The notes below the pieces were generated by a model. The model ran no database searches and was not told where the DNA came from. It was given only the letters and a program-made list of their open reading frames with translations. A stretch of 64,000 bases of DNA from Thauera aromatica_A. GTDB lineage: Bacteria; Pseudomonadota; Gammaproteobacteria; Burkholderiales; Rhodocyclaceae. Within the stretch, counting starts at the first letter, position 1; each line of letters begins with the position of its first letter. Location: positions 1 through 64,000 of the forward strand of contig NZ_JALLIK010000105.1 of the NCBI RefSeq assembly GCF_023093595.1. The letters are read 5' to 3'. A program made the position numbers and the translations under genes. Shown piece by piece: positions 1-7,471 of the stretch.

Positions 1-1095
1 GCTTGCCAGTTCGGCGGGGGAAAGCAGGCGGAAGCGCTGCGGCGGGGTGCGCTCGTGCTTCAGCAGCTCGGCCAGGGCGTCGAGGCCGTGCGCGGCGGCG
101 TAGTCGTTGGCATCGAAGTTCGGCGGGCAATCCTCGGGCAGCGCCACCCAGGCCACCGGGCCACCGATGCCGGCGGCAATCGCTGCGGCCTGGTGTTCGG
201 CTCCCGCATCGGGCACCAGCACCAGCCGCAGGCCGGGGTAGTGCTGGCGCAGGGCGCGGGCGATGGTGTCGACGTTGCCCTTGCCGAAGCAGGCCACGGC
301 GGCGCGGCCGGTCGCTTGGTACAGGCTCGCGGCGGTCGCTGCGCCTTCGGCCAGGTACGCCACACCACCCGCGAACGCTTCGGGGCTGGGGCGGCCTTCT
401 GGCGCATCCTGGTGCACCGCCAGCGCACCACCGGCAATCCGGCAGCCGGGCAGGCTCAGTTTCGGCGGGCCAGCCTCGGGGCTCGCCAGTTGCACGCTTT
501 GCAGCTCGCCGGTCGAGAGGTTCCAGACGGGCAGCGCCAGCCAGCCGGCGCAGTCGTGCCCGGCGATGGTCAGGCCGGCGGGGGCGATGCGCAGGCCGTC
601 AGGGGCCATGCCCTTGCGGGTCAGGTAGCCGTGGTCAGCGGGGGCGGGCGCACAGCGGCCCCATAGGGCGGCAGGGGCGGCGGACATGCTCTTGCCCTCC
701 CGGCAGGGGGTTCGCGGCTCCTGCGCCGTTCTGGCGCGTTCTGCACAGTCTTCTGTCTGTCGGTTGACCGGTCGACTGTCAGACAGAGGTTTCAGGGGCG
801 GCGGGCTCCCGCCGGACTCGTCCTGCCAGCCGGCGGCGCGGGCAGCGGCAAACAGCGTCCCCGCTCCGATGCCCTCGCCCTTCATGCTGGTCCAGGTCGC
901 GCGGCAATCGGCCTCGTTGCGGTAGTTGCCGGCGGTTGCGCTCCAGTCGTGCCAGTCTTCGAAGGTGATGCCGGCGGCTTTCGCGGCCATGCCCAGGCGC
1001 ACCCATTCCGGGCGCGGGCAGCCGGCGTCAAGGCTCCGCAGCGCAGAGCGGGCACGCCCGGCCTCGTGCGCCGGGTCGAAGTTGCGCGGCTTCAT
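1..1095 (-). CDS. PriCT-2 / Toprim primase of the genomic island (3' end cut by window)
   Basis: The frame is open from an ATG at 1095 to the window edge (365 codons, no stop). Residues of about 10-88 look like a PriCT-2 domain (conserved WVRLGMAAKA and a TWTSM motif), followed by a variable linker and then a Toprim-like domain at about 240-340, with the glutamate in YLAEGAATA, the aspartate in LVPDAG and a D-x-ND motif. This combination is typical of replication primases or primase-helicases of prophages, satellites and integrative elements; a helicase domain, if present, would lie beyond the edge. The start is supported by a TGATG overlap with the upstream small gene. An internal ATG at 687 has a good Shine-Dalgarno (GGGAGGG) and could give a shorter Toprim-only product. 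Function is inferred from domain recognition. Confidence 0.75.
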   Translation of the reverse strand, partial: MKPRNFDPAHEAGRARSALRSLDAGCPRPEWVRLGMAAKAAGITFEDWHDWSATAGNYRNEADCRATWTSMKGEGIGAGTLFAAARAAGWQDESGGSPPPLKPLSDSRPVNRQTEDCAERARTAQEPRTPCREGKSMSAAPAALWGRCAPAPADHGYLTRKGMAPDGLRIAPAGLTIAGHDCAGWLALPVWNLSTGELQSVQLASPEAGPPKLSLPGCRIAGGALAVHQDAPEGRPSPEAFAGGVAYLAEGAATAASLYQATGRAAVACFGKGNVDTIARALRQHYPGLRLVLVPDAGAEHQAAAIAAGIGGPVAWVALPEDCPPNFDANDYAAAHGLDALAELLKHERTPPQRFRLLSPAELAS

Positions 1096-1544
1096 CACGC
1101 GAACCACCGGGCCGACAGCGGCAGCAGGAAGGCGACCACAGCCAGCGCCAGCCAGGCGACCAGCTCGGGCGCAATGCCTCCGGCCTGGTGCCGGTGCAGG
1201 GTGCCGGTGGTGTGGTCGAGGCGATAGCGGGCGATGTGGGCGGCTTCGCCATTGGCGAGGGTGACAGGTACGCGCACGGTCTCGATGCGCCAGCCCAGGC
1301 CACGCAAGACGTGCACGGCGGCAGCCAGTCGCCAGCCTCCGGCGTCGTCGAGAAATTGGCGCTGGTCGAGGTGCCCATGCCGCTGCAGCAGCGCCAGGGC
1401 TTCGGCCGGTCGGGTGTTCGGGCGGGGCAGCGTCGGCGGCGCTTCGCTGGCGCGCTTAATACCGGGCAGGCCGGTTTTCTGCGGGGTAGAATGGGCGCTG
1501 CTCTTGGCGCTCGGTACTGCTTCGGCGGGCCGAGCGTTTTTCAT
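1095..1544 (-). CDS. Small island protein, predicted C-terminal membrane anchor
   Basis: A 149-residue protein with a basic, Pro/Ala-rich N-terminus. Residues of about 48-95 look like a winged-helix-like fold (repeated Leu-rich helices followed by WRIETVRV), and the last 25 residues are hydrophobic, consistent with one membrane segment. I do not recognise a characterised family. It is translationally coupled on both sides: its ATG overlaps the stop of the excisionase-like gene (ATGA), and its stop overlaps the primase start (TGATG). It is therefore almost certainly expressed as part of the island replication operon. Confidence 0.6.
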   Translation of the reverse strand: MKNARPAEAVPSAKSSAHSTPQKTGLPGIKRASEAPPTLPRPNTRPAEALALLQRHGHLDQRQFLDDAGGWRLAAAVHVLRGLGWRIETVRVPVTLANGEAAHIARYRLDHTTGTLHRHQAGGIAPELVAWLALAVVAFLLPLSARWFA

Positions 1545-1753
1545 GCCGCCACCTCGCCAGCGGTCAGGCGGTCGAGGTCAGCGGCGTCCCACAGAAGGCG
1601 GCCGTTCGGCAGCTTCGTCGGACGCAAGCCCAGGTAGTGCCCGTTCAGGCACAGGGCGCGGCGCAGCGTTTGGGGGCGAACCCGAAGGACTGCGGCCGCT
1701 TCGGCCGTGTCCAGCTTGCGGGGATTGAGAATGACGCGAAATTGCTTGTTCAT
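1541..1753 (-). CDS. AlpA/excisionase-like small DNA-binding protein
   Basis: A 70-residue protein. Residues 12-60 have the pattern of a MerR/excisionase-type helix-turn-helix: LDTAEAAAVLRV, then a recognition-helix segment, then a wing with LPNGRLLWDAADL. Proteins of this kind act in mobile elements as excision directionality factors or as regulators of integrase or replication genes. The start at 1753 is preferred because homologous proteins begin close to the helix-turn-helix; an in-frame start lies 10 codons upstream. It is the first gene of the minus-strand unit with the small membrane protein and the primase, and a perfect inverted repeat lies about 70 bp upstream. Confidence 0.6.
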   Translation of the reverse strand: MNKQFRVILNPRKLDTAEAAAVLRVRPQTLRRALCLNGHYLGLRPTKLPNGRLLWDAADLDRLTAGEVAA

Positions 1754-1822
1754 GTTGTGCCGTCCTTGCGTTGAAGACGACACGAATACTGAACACTACA
1801 TTTCAATCATCAGATACCCGGC

Positions 1823-1840
1823 GATACCGGACTCGGTATC
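1823..1840. promoter_or_regulatory. Inverted repeat upstream of the excisionase-like gene
   Basis: GATACCG, 4-nt spacer, CGGTATC: a perfect 7-bp inverted repeat between the 304-codon gene and the excisionase-like gene. There is no T-run on either strand, so an operator is more likely than an intrinsic terminator. Confidence 0.4.
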
Positions 1841-1869
1841 ACCCCGTACCAAGAGGCGTTGAAAAACAG

Positions 1870-2784
1870 TTACTTGAAAAGTGACGCGACGGCGGCAAGC
1901 GGAGCCTTCGCTTCCGGGAAAATCTCCAGGTACAGGCTTCGCGCTCCAGCCTGCTGGCCGGCAGCTCTAGGCCACTTGCATATAGCCCTGTAATGCTCTC
2001 GGAACGCCTTGAGTTCCATTTCCTCGAACTGGTCCGGGTGCCGCCTCTTCATCAACCAAAGAAGGTCTCCCGCGTCCCCAGGCATGCAGTTGCTATCGAA
2101 CAGCTTTCCGTTTTCGGCATGGAACGCACGAATGCGCTCCACCACCTCGGCCACGAAGTCGCGCTTCAGCTTCGCCTTGTTCGGCGCGGCGTCTTCCTGG
2201 CATGCCTCGGCGTGTTCCATTGGGCGAAGCCATGCGCGGATGTGCACACTCGGCTCTTCTCCCTGACGTGCCAGCCAGTCGCGGAAGGCTGCGCGCGTGA
2301 CGGTATACCAAGTCTCCACCTTCTGTCGTGCAGGCCGCGCCGGCCGGCGCTCCGGTCGGACTCGCTCATACCATTCGCGAGGAGAGAGGTATTGTGACCT
2401 CACAATAGGCCGGAAGAGGTCCGAATCATCGCGCACCTCGACTGTTCGGCTGTGCTGCTCGGCCTCCAAGTCTCCGGCTTCGATTGCATGGCCGATGGCT
2501 GCGCACAGAGCGCTGCGGTTTCTACGTGCCTTGCTCTTGTCTGCGTCTGTCCCCTCAACAGGGTATTGCAAGCAAGCAATGTGCCCAACGGCGAAGGCGT
2601 CGGGCCATCCGGCGGCGCGCACCTCGGGGGTAACGGCGAATCCAGGCACGCGCAAAACTTTTTCCCACGCAAGGTCTACGGTCATATCTCGGTCTGCGCT
2701 CCATCGTGCGCACCATCGGGGAAGGTGCCGCCCCAGGCCGGCGATGGTGTCCGGCTCTTCCCTCCGTCGAGGTAGGGGCGGCAT
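1870..2784 (-). CDS. Island protein of unknown function, 304 residues
   Basis: No family recognised. The protein is charged and mostly helical in appearance. It has basic Arg/Pro-rich stretches (residues about 140-155) and a C-terminal half rich in Lys, Glu and aromatic residues, with no signal peptide or membrane segment. Local GC is visibly lower than in the surrounding core genes, which fits foreign origin. It starts 6 bp after the stop of the small S24-like gene, so the two are probably co-transcribed. An alternative start 34 codons in (MTVDLAWE) cannot be excluded. Confidence 0.5.
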   Translation of the reverse strand: MPPLPRRREEPDTIAGLGRHLPRWCARWSADRDMTVDLAWEKVLRVPGFAVTPEVRAAGWPDAFAVGHIACLQYPVEGTDADKSKARRNRSALCAAIGHAIEAGDLEAEQHSRTVEVRDDSDLFRPIVRSQYLSPREWYERVRPERRPARPARQKVETWYTVTRAAFRDWLARQGEEPSVHIRAWLRPMEHAEACQEDAAPNKAKLKRDFVAEVVERIRAFHAENGKLFDSNCMPGDAGDLLWLMKRRHPDQFEEMELKAFREHYRAICKWPRAAGQQAGARSLYLEIFPEAKAPLAAVASLFK

Positions 2785-2790
2785 GCTCGG

Positions 2791-3045
2791 TCAGCAATAA
2801 AAGCGATGCACCTGTATAGCGATACCCGTCACGCCCACTTGATGCGCGAACGCCTCCAATCGCGCGCCGTCGACCAGCACAAGGTCGCCATCCTCTGGGG
2901 ACTTGGCGGAATCGATTAGCAATAGATCTCCCGCCTGAACCTCGCCGCGCGGGGCGAGGATGGCCGTGATTGCCTTCACGAAGTAGCGCCCCGGTTCAAC
3001 GGCGATAGGCGCTTCGGGTACCAAAGTACAATTTGCGGTAGCCAT
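2791..3045 (-). CDS. Small protein resembling the S24/LexA beta fold
   Basis: An 84-residue protein. The central part (GDLLLIDSAKSPEDGDLVLVDG, cited here only for its pattern of two G-D-x-hydrophobic turns) is like the beta-rich peptidase domain of LexA/S24 repressors. The Ser-Met motif and catalytic Lys of active S24 enzymes are not evident, so autoproteolysis is unlikely. The start has a clear AGGAG 8 nt upstream. It lies between the antitoxin gene and the 304-codon unknown, on the same strand. It may be an anti-repressor, a regulatory fragment or a worn-down repressor; the role is unknown. Confidence 0.5.
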   Translation of the reverse strand: MATANCTLVPEAPIAVEPGRYFVKAITAILAPRGEVQAGDLLLIDSAKSPEDGDLVLVDGARLEAFAHQVGVTGIAIQVHRFYC

Positions 3046-3150
3046 GATGCAATCTCCTGAATTGCGTTGTGGTCAGGGGCGGCGCTGGCGCTGGTATCGC
3101 CACGCCTCCCCGCTTCTTGCCGGCATCCGGCCGGCGGCGGCATTGCTCGG

Positions 3151-3483
3151 TCAGGCGCTGTGCTCTTGCTTCGGCTCGAAGCGAATCACCAGCCTTTGCC
3201 CGCAGGCGTCGGCGTACTTGCGCAGGGTCGCCAGGGACGGGGCGTGCTTGCGGCTGCCGATGCTGCCCTCGATGCGGGCCACGACAGGCTGCGACACGCC
3301 CATGCGCTCGGCCAACTCCGTCTGCGTCAGGCCGGCACGCTGACGGGCGCGCAGCAGCTCGGCCAGGGCGGCGAACTCATCGGCCATGCCGTCGTAGGCT
3401 TCACGGAATGCCGGGTCGCGCTTGCCGGCCTCCTCTGCGAAGGCGCGCGGGTTGAAGGCGACAGGGTTGTATTGCTCGCTCAT
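3151..3483 (-). CDS. XRE-family antitoxin of a HigBA-type pair
   Basis: A 110-residue protein with a C-terminal helix-turn-helix (residues about 48-100): LTQTELAERMGVSQPVVARIE is the XRE signature (two scanning helices, Q at the recognition helix). The N-terminal 40 residues probably wrap the toxin. Its ATG overlaps the stop of the toxin gene (ATGA), so the order is toxin first, antitoxin second, as in higBA and related pairs. It is expected to neutralise the toxin and to bind the palindrome upstream of the pair. Confidence 0.8.
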   Translation of the reverse strand: MSEQYNPVAFNPRAFAEEAGKRDPAFREAYDGMADEFAALAELLRARQRAGLTQTELAERMGVSQPVVARIEGSIGSRKHAPSLATLRKYADACGQRLVIRFEPKQEHSA

Positions 3484-3803
3484 GGGCGGACCTCCTTCAT
3501 GCGGCGGCGTGCGGTATCCAATGCGCGCTGCGGGGTTTGCTCGGTCTTTTTGATGAAGCCGTGCAGGATGACAACGCGCCTGCCCACGACAGTGCAGAAC
3601 AGGGCGCGTCCGATGCCTTCCTGCCCCTTGGCGCGAATCTCGAACAGGCCGTCCCCCATTGCGCGGGTGTAGGGCATACCCAGGTTCGGGCCATGCTCTG
3701 CGATGCGCTCGGCAATCCTGGTGAAGCTGGCAAGGATGCCGCCGGGCCATTTCGTCACCTCAGCTTGCACGGCTTCGTTGAAGAACTCGATACGGTAGCT
3801 CAT
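3480..3803 (-). CDS. RelE/HigB-like toxin (phage-derived Gp49-like family)
   Basis: A 107-residue protein of the Gp49/DUF891 branch of the RelE/ParE superfamily. Recognisable are the N-terminal beta strand plus helices, the MGDGLFEIR strand and the FCTVVGRRVVILHGFIKKTEQTP block, whose Phe-x-Lys-Lys stretch is the hallmark of the family. Members are usually ribosome-dependent mRNA interferases. It is the first gene of the pair, directly after a palindromic operator. In this island it may stabilise inheritance; that is inference. Confidence 0.8.
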   Translation of the reverse strand: MSYRIEFFNEAVQAEVTKWPGGILASFTRIAERIAEHGPNLGMPYTRAMGDGLFEIRAKGQEGIGRALFCTVVGRRVVILHGFIKKTEQTPQRALDTARRRMKEVRP

Positions 3804-3811
3804 GGGGGTGA

Positions 3812-3831
3812 ATATAGCCTACGTGCTATAT
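3812..3831. promoter_or_regulatory. Palindromic operator of the toxin-antitoxin pair
   Basis: ATATAGC, 6 nt, GCTATAT: a perfect 7-bp inverted repeat ending 9 bp before the toxin ATG, in an AT-rich pocket. The position and symmetry are what is expected for autoregulation by the antitoxin. Confidence 0.55.
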
Positions 3832-3845
3832 GAAAGCAATGCCAG

Positions 3846-5231
3846 TCAGGCCACCACCCGCAGCGCGGGTGCGGCCTCATCCTGGTGCGGCTGTTCGATG
3901 CCGGCCTCGGTCAGAATCCACGCCTCGATGCGCTCATGCCACTGGCGCAGCAGGTCGATGGGGCGGACGCGGTAATGCTTCTCAGCGGTCGCACTCGGCT
4001 TGTGGCCTTGGATTTGCGCCACGATGCCGGCGGGCACTTCACACCATTCGGACAGGCTGCCGAAGCTGCGCCGCAGGCCGTGAATTGTGATGCTGGGCAG
4101 ACCGGCATCCCTCAAGGCGCGGTTGTGGGCGATGCGGGGTTCTTGCAGGCGGCCCGATGCGGCGGTCTTGCTGCTGAACACCCAGGGCGAAGGCTCCCAG
4201 GCTTCCAGGTCGTTGCGGACACGCTTGCCGTGCAGGATGCGATGCGGCGGCGGCGGGGTGTCGTTGCGGCGCTTCAGCTCCAGCAGCAGGCCGGCCACAT
4301 AGGGCGTCAGCGGAATGGTGCGTTCGCCTTCCACCTTGTCGCGGATGATGATTTTACGCCAGCGGAAATCCACGTCTTCCCATCGCATTTCGGCCACCTC
4401 CTCCCGGCGCGCTCCGGTCAGCAGGGCCACTTGCAGGTAAGCGGACTGCACCGGGTTGGCGATGGCGCGCACCTCGCGGAACCAAGGGCGCAGCATTTCG
4501 CGCTCTAGCGCGTCCTGCTTGGCTTGGCGCTTGGGCAGTTCATCGCGGGCGATGCGGCCGGCGCAGGCGTCGGCGTGAATCTGCCCCTGGTACTCGGGGC
4601 GGTCGGCGCACCAGTTCAGGAAGGCGCGCAGCAGACGAAAGGCGAGTGCGGCTTGCGTCGGGCGCTTGGCGGCGTCGTCCTTCAGGAAGGCGCGCACGGT
4701 CGGCGCGTCAATCTTGCTCAGCGGCAGCGCCAGCAGGGCGCGCAGGGCTCCGGGCTGGGTCTTGCCGTCCTCGGTCGTCTTGCGGCCTCGGGTGATGGCC
4801 TCGCCCCCCTCTTTGCTCAGGGTCAGGTGGTCCCGGTAGCTGCGCTCTCCCCACTTCGGGCGGCGGGCCTCGATGTAGGCGCTCCAGGCGTCGAGGGCGG
4901 GCGCTTCGATGCGGCGGGCTTCCTCGCGCTTGGCTTCGCTGGCGGCGATGCGCTCGCGCTTCTGTTCGCGCGGGTCGGTGCCCTGGTCAATCAAGGTTTG
5001 CAGGCGGCGCGCTTCGGCGCGGGCGTCGTCGAGGTTCCAGGCGCGCACGTCCCCGATGGTCACGCGCAGGGTGCGGCGGTTCAACTTGGACTCGAAGATG
5101 TACGCCTTTGCGCCAGCGGTCGCACGCACGGCAAGGCGGGGCGCTTCGGTGTCCCACAAGAAGGCTTGGGCCTTGCCGGTCGGGATGATGAAGCGGCGGA
5201 TGCGGTCAGGGGTCAGGCGCTCGCGTTGCAT
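3846..5231 (-). CDS. Tyrosine recombinase / site-specific integrase (P4-type)
   Basis: A 461-residue integrase. The N-terminal ~95 residues are the DUF4102 arm-binding domain of P4-type integrases (PRLAVRATAGAKAYIF), followed by a SAM-like core-binding region (about 115-230) and a catalytic domain (about 245-425). The catalytic set is visible: Arg near 275 (TGARREE), His384 and Arg387 (IHGLRR), His410 (QGHK) and the nucleophile Tyr420 (EKHYR). The gene reads away from the att site 190 bp upstream, and tandem TGTAGCC motifs lie in its leader. This is an apparently intact enzyme, and it marks the island boundary. Confidence 0.92.
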   Translation of the reverse strand: MQRERLTPDRIRRFIIPTGKAQAFLWDTEAPRLAVRATAGAKAYIFESKLNRRTLRVTIGDVRAWNLDDARAEARRLQTLIDQGTDPREQKRERIAASEAKREEARRIEAPALDAWSAYIEARRPKWGERSYRDHLTLSKEGGEAITRGRKTTEDGKTQPGALRALLALPLSKIDAPTVRAFLKDDAAKRPTQAALAFRLLRAFLNWCADRPEYQGQIHADACAGRIARDELPKRQAKQDALEREMLRPWFREVRAIANPVQSAYLQVALLTGARREEVAEMRWEDVDFRWRKIIIRDKVEGERTIPLTPYVAGLLLELKRRNDTPPPPHRILHGKRVRNDLEAWEPSPWVFSSKTAASGRLQEPRIAHNRALRDAGLPSITIHGLRRSFGSLSEWCEVPAGIVAQIQGHKPSATAEKHYRVRPIDLLRQWHERIEAWILTEAGIEQPHQDEAAPALRVVA

Positions 5232-5251
5232 GGTGTCGGCTCCGGCTCAGG

Positions 5252-5301
5252 TTGGCTACACGGCGGTTCCATGTAGCCACCATGTAGCCACCATGTAGCC
5301 A
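5252..5301. repeat. Tandem CATGTAGCCAC repeats upstream of integrase
   Basis: Three tandem copies of the 11-bp unit CATGTAGCCAC (starting 5270, 5281 and 5292; the last ends ...CCAAA) plus an inverted copy of the core (TTGGCTACA at 5252-5260). They lie between the integrase start and the att repeat, where integrase arm-type sites or excisionase sites are expected. The period is close to one helical turn, so all copies face the same side of the DNA. Confidence 0.6.
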
Positions 5302-5416
5302 AATTCTAGCAATCCGGTTCAACGTCGAGCAACACAAAAAATCATCTTTTCCTTGTTTTTCAATGCATTTGCGCGTTTTTCTGCATATCGCTCAACCCCG
5401 AAAAATACGCTTTCCC

Positions 5417-5466
5417 TCGGACTCATAATCCGTTGGTGCTGGGTTCGACTCCCAGGGGGCCCACCA
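5417..5466 (+). other. att repeat: 3' fragment of a tRNA with anticodon CAT
   Basis: This stretch carries a complete tRNA 3' part: an anticodon loop CTCATAA flanked by CGGA/TCCG, a T-stem CTGGG/CCCAG around TTCGACT, the acceptor strand GGGGCCC, discriminator A and an encoded CCA. No D-arm or 5' acceptor strand (expected GGGCCCC) exists upstream; instead there is AT-richer island DNA. It is therefore a partial copy, the classic footprint of integration into a tRNA 3' end. Anticodon CAT could be elongator Met or Ile2 (lysidine). The intact gene should be at the other island end, left of this window. Confidence 0.75.
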
Positions 5467-5474
5467 ATAGAATC

Positions 5475-5505
5475 AGGGGCTTAGGAGAAATCCTAAGCCC
5501 CTTTT
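5475..5505 (+). terminator. Rho-independent terminator after the tRNA fragment
   Basis: A 12-bp perfect stem (AGGGGCTTAGGA / TCCTAAGCCCCT) closed by a GAAA tetraloop and followed by TTT. It lies 8 bp after the encoded CCA, so it is most simply the native terminator of the tRNA gene. Confidence 0.85.
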
Positions 5506-5671
5506 CATGTCAGGCGACAGCCCCCTTCCCTGGTCGCCGGCACCGCCGCGAGCGGCATCCCCGCCCCCCACAAGCGGCGCATTCCCGCCTCTACCGCCCG
5601 TTCCACTGTCTCCACGTCACTCCCCTGGACACCGCTCAACCGAACCCAATTTGTAGAGAAAATCGTTATTT

Positions 5672-5748
5672 TTCGACACGAGAAGATATCATGTCGAACC
5701 CATCGACACGTTCTGCTCACACGTCGATTATTCAAGCAACCATCGACA
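5672..5748. promoter_or_regulatory. Array of TCGACA half-sites before fic
   Basis: TCGACA occurs at 5673, 5703 and 5743, and the reverse orientation (TGTCGA / CGTCGA) at 5692 and 5722. The first pair forms TTCGACA-N13-TGTCGAA and the second ATCGAC(A)-N12-ACGTCGAT. The last half-site touches the fic ATG. Direct copies are 30 and 40 bp apart, close to whole helical turns. This looks like an operator array. I see no convincing -35/-10 pair. Confidence 0.5.
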
Positions 5749-5749
5749 C

Positions 5750-6832
5750 ATGCCCTTCGACCCGCAGAAGCCATACAACGACCTCCCTGCCCTTCCCCCT
5801 CAGGCGGAAGTCGAGTCGCGGACCATCCTGAAGGCTTGCATCGAGGCGCGTGCAGCCGTCGCCGAACTCAAGCAGGCCGGTGAACTGATCCCCAACCAGG
5901 CCGTGCTAATCAACAGCATTCCCTTGCTGGAAGCGCAGGCAAGCTCGGAAATCGAGAACATCGTCACCACGACGGATCGCCTCTTCCAGTTTGCCGACGA
6001 CCGCGAATCCTTGGCCGACCCGGCGACGAAGGAGGCGCTCCGCTATCGAACAGCGCTGCGCGAGGGGTTCGAATCGCTGCGTCGTCATCCACTCACAACC
6101 CGTACCGCGGTCGACATCTGCCGCACCATCAAGGGCGTCGACATCGACATCCGCAAGACACCCGGCACGGCGCTGATGAACGGCCGCAGCGGCGAGGTGG
6201 TCTACACCCCGCCCGAAGGTGAGGCACACATTCGCGACAAGCTCTCCAACTGGGAGCACTTCTTGCACGAGGCCGAGCACATCGACCCGCTGGTGCGCAT
6301 GGCCATCAGCCACTACCAGTTCGAGGCCATCCACCCTTTCGTCGATGGCAACGGCCGAACCGGCCGGGTGCTCAACCTGTTGTACCTGGTCGAGCAGGGC
6401 TTGCTCGACATCCCAGTGCTCTACCTTTCCAAGGCCATCATCGAAGCCAAGCAGGACTACTATCGGCTCCTGTTGAACGTCAGCCGGGATGCCGCCTGGG
6501 AGCCCTGGATCCTGTTCATGCTCGACGCAGTTCGCAGTACCGCGCACTGGACGACGTCCTGCATCAAGGCCACCAGGGCGCTCATCGACGAAACCGCCGA
6601 GCGGATGAAGCGTGACGCACCCGGCATCTACTCCCGCGAGCTGACCGAGCTGATCTTCGTACAACCCTATTGCCGCATCGCCAACGTCGTTGACGCCGGC
6701 ATTGCCCAACGCCAGACGGCATCGGTCTATCTGAAGCAACTCGTGGACATCGGTCTCCTTCGCGAAATGAAGGCCGGACGGGAGAAGCTCTTCATCAACC
6801 CGCACCTGATTCAAGCACTTTCCGCAGCCTGA
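5750..6832 (+). CDS. Fic-family protein AMP-transferase with N-terminal inhibitory helix
   Basis: A 360-residue Fic/DOC protein. The N-terminal Fic_N region contains the inhibitory motif S-x-x-x-E-N (SSEIEN, residues 65-70), which places it in class II, where the glutamate blocks productive ATP binding. The catalytic loop HPFVDGNGRTGR (195-206) is complete, so the protein should be able to transfer AMP to a target hydroxyl. A winged-helix-like C-terminal part (about 290-355) may bind DNA. Homologous proteins begin with a similar PYNDLP motif, supporting the ATG at 5750 although no Shine-Dalgarno is seen. Base composition is less GC-rich than its neighbours, and it sits just outside the island end. 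The targets are unknown. Confidence 0.9.
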   Translation: MPFDPQKPYNDLPALPPQAEVESRTILKACIEARAAVAELKQAGELIPNQAVLINSIPLLEAQASSEIENIVTTTDRLFQFADDRESLADPATKEALRYRTALREGFESLRRHPLTTRTAVDICRTIKGVDIDIRKTPGTALMNGRSGEVVYTPPEGEAHIRDKLSNWEHFLHEAEHIDPLVRMAISHYQFEAIHPFVDGNGRTGRVLNLLYLVEQGLLDIPVLYLSKAIIEAKQDYYRLLLNVSRDAAWEPWILFMLDAVRSTAHWTTSCIKATRALIDETAERMKRDAPGIYSRELTELIFVQPYCRIANVVDAGIAQRQTASVYLKQLVDIGLLREMKAGREKLFINPHLIQALSAA

Positions 6833-7055
6833 CATGCGCGCTTGGCCAGAGCAATCGCCCGGCGGCTGCCCGTCGTTTTTTCCGCAGATCGACGTTAAAG
6901 GGACTGCTTCACTCGGCAACCGGCTGGACAGCCTACCCCCGCGACTCGGCCTTTGCCGACCTCGGGCCTCAGGCCCGCCACAGGCGCGCGCCTGTGTGCA
7001 AGCCCCGCCGCAAGTCGTCCACGGCCATGCAGGGGCAATACGAACTGTCGGCAAC
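6833..7055. other. Intergenic region between fic and the DUF2784 gene
   Basis: A convergent 223-bp gap. I find no ORF with coding character, no clear terminator and no RNA gene. It may be decayed sequence from earlier insertions next to the tRNA site. Confidence 0.4.
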
Positions 7056-7427
7056 TCACCGGCTCGATCGGCTCCGCCGCCGCCACACCCACACATAGAC
7101 GCCGGCATTGACGCCCAGCACGATCCCGGCGAGTACGGCCTGGACGCCCTGCGTCATGCCTTCCGGATAGATCAGCGCGAGCAGGTAGTGCTCGACGAAG
7201 CCCCCTGCATAACCGGCCTCGCCCGCCCGGGCGCGCAGCAGGTTTTCCAGCGGAGTGAGCGGGCAGATCCGCCCGCTGAGCTCGATGAACACCCCCCAGG
7301 CGGCCGCGGGAAGATGCAGCAGCGGCGCCCACCGCCAGCGCAGGGCAAGCAGCCCGCCGGCGAGCACGAAGACGATGAACGCCAGGTGCAGCAGCAGGAC
7401 GAGATCGGCGGCGAGACGGAAAATCAT
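7056..7427 (-). CDS. DUF2784 membrane protein
   Basis: A 123-residue integral membrane protein matching the DUF2784 family. Three or four hydrophobic helices are visible (about 5-27, 33-52 and 95-117), with the conserved ELSGRICPLTPLE loop and a GGFVEHYL segment between helices. Function is unknown in any organism I know of. It starts 44 bp after purM on the same strand and is probably co-transcribed with it. Confidence 0.8.
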   Translation of the reverse strand: MIFRLAADLVLLLHLAFIVFVLAGGLLALRWRWAPLLHLPAAAWGVFIELSGRICPLTPLENLLRARAGEAGYAGGFVEHYLLALIYPEGMTQGVQAVLAGIVLGVNAGVYVWVWRRRSRSSR

Positions 7428-7471
7428 TGCCGCTGCGACCGGCGGTCAAGCGCCAGCGGGCGCACCATCGG

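Noticed and set aside
5252..5301. CRISPR-like array
   Set aside because: Only three contiguous 11-bp units without spacers; they fit integrase sites much better.
5400..5466. Complete tRNA gene
   Set aside because: No 5' acceptor strand or D-arm upstream of the anticodon arm; only the 3' part is present.
5433..5831. A short + strand frame running from the tRNA fragment through the terminator into fic
   Set aside because: It translates a tRNA sequence, a terminator stem and the operator array, and overlaps fic in another frame.
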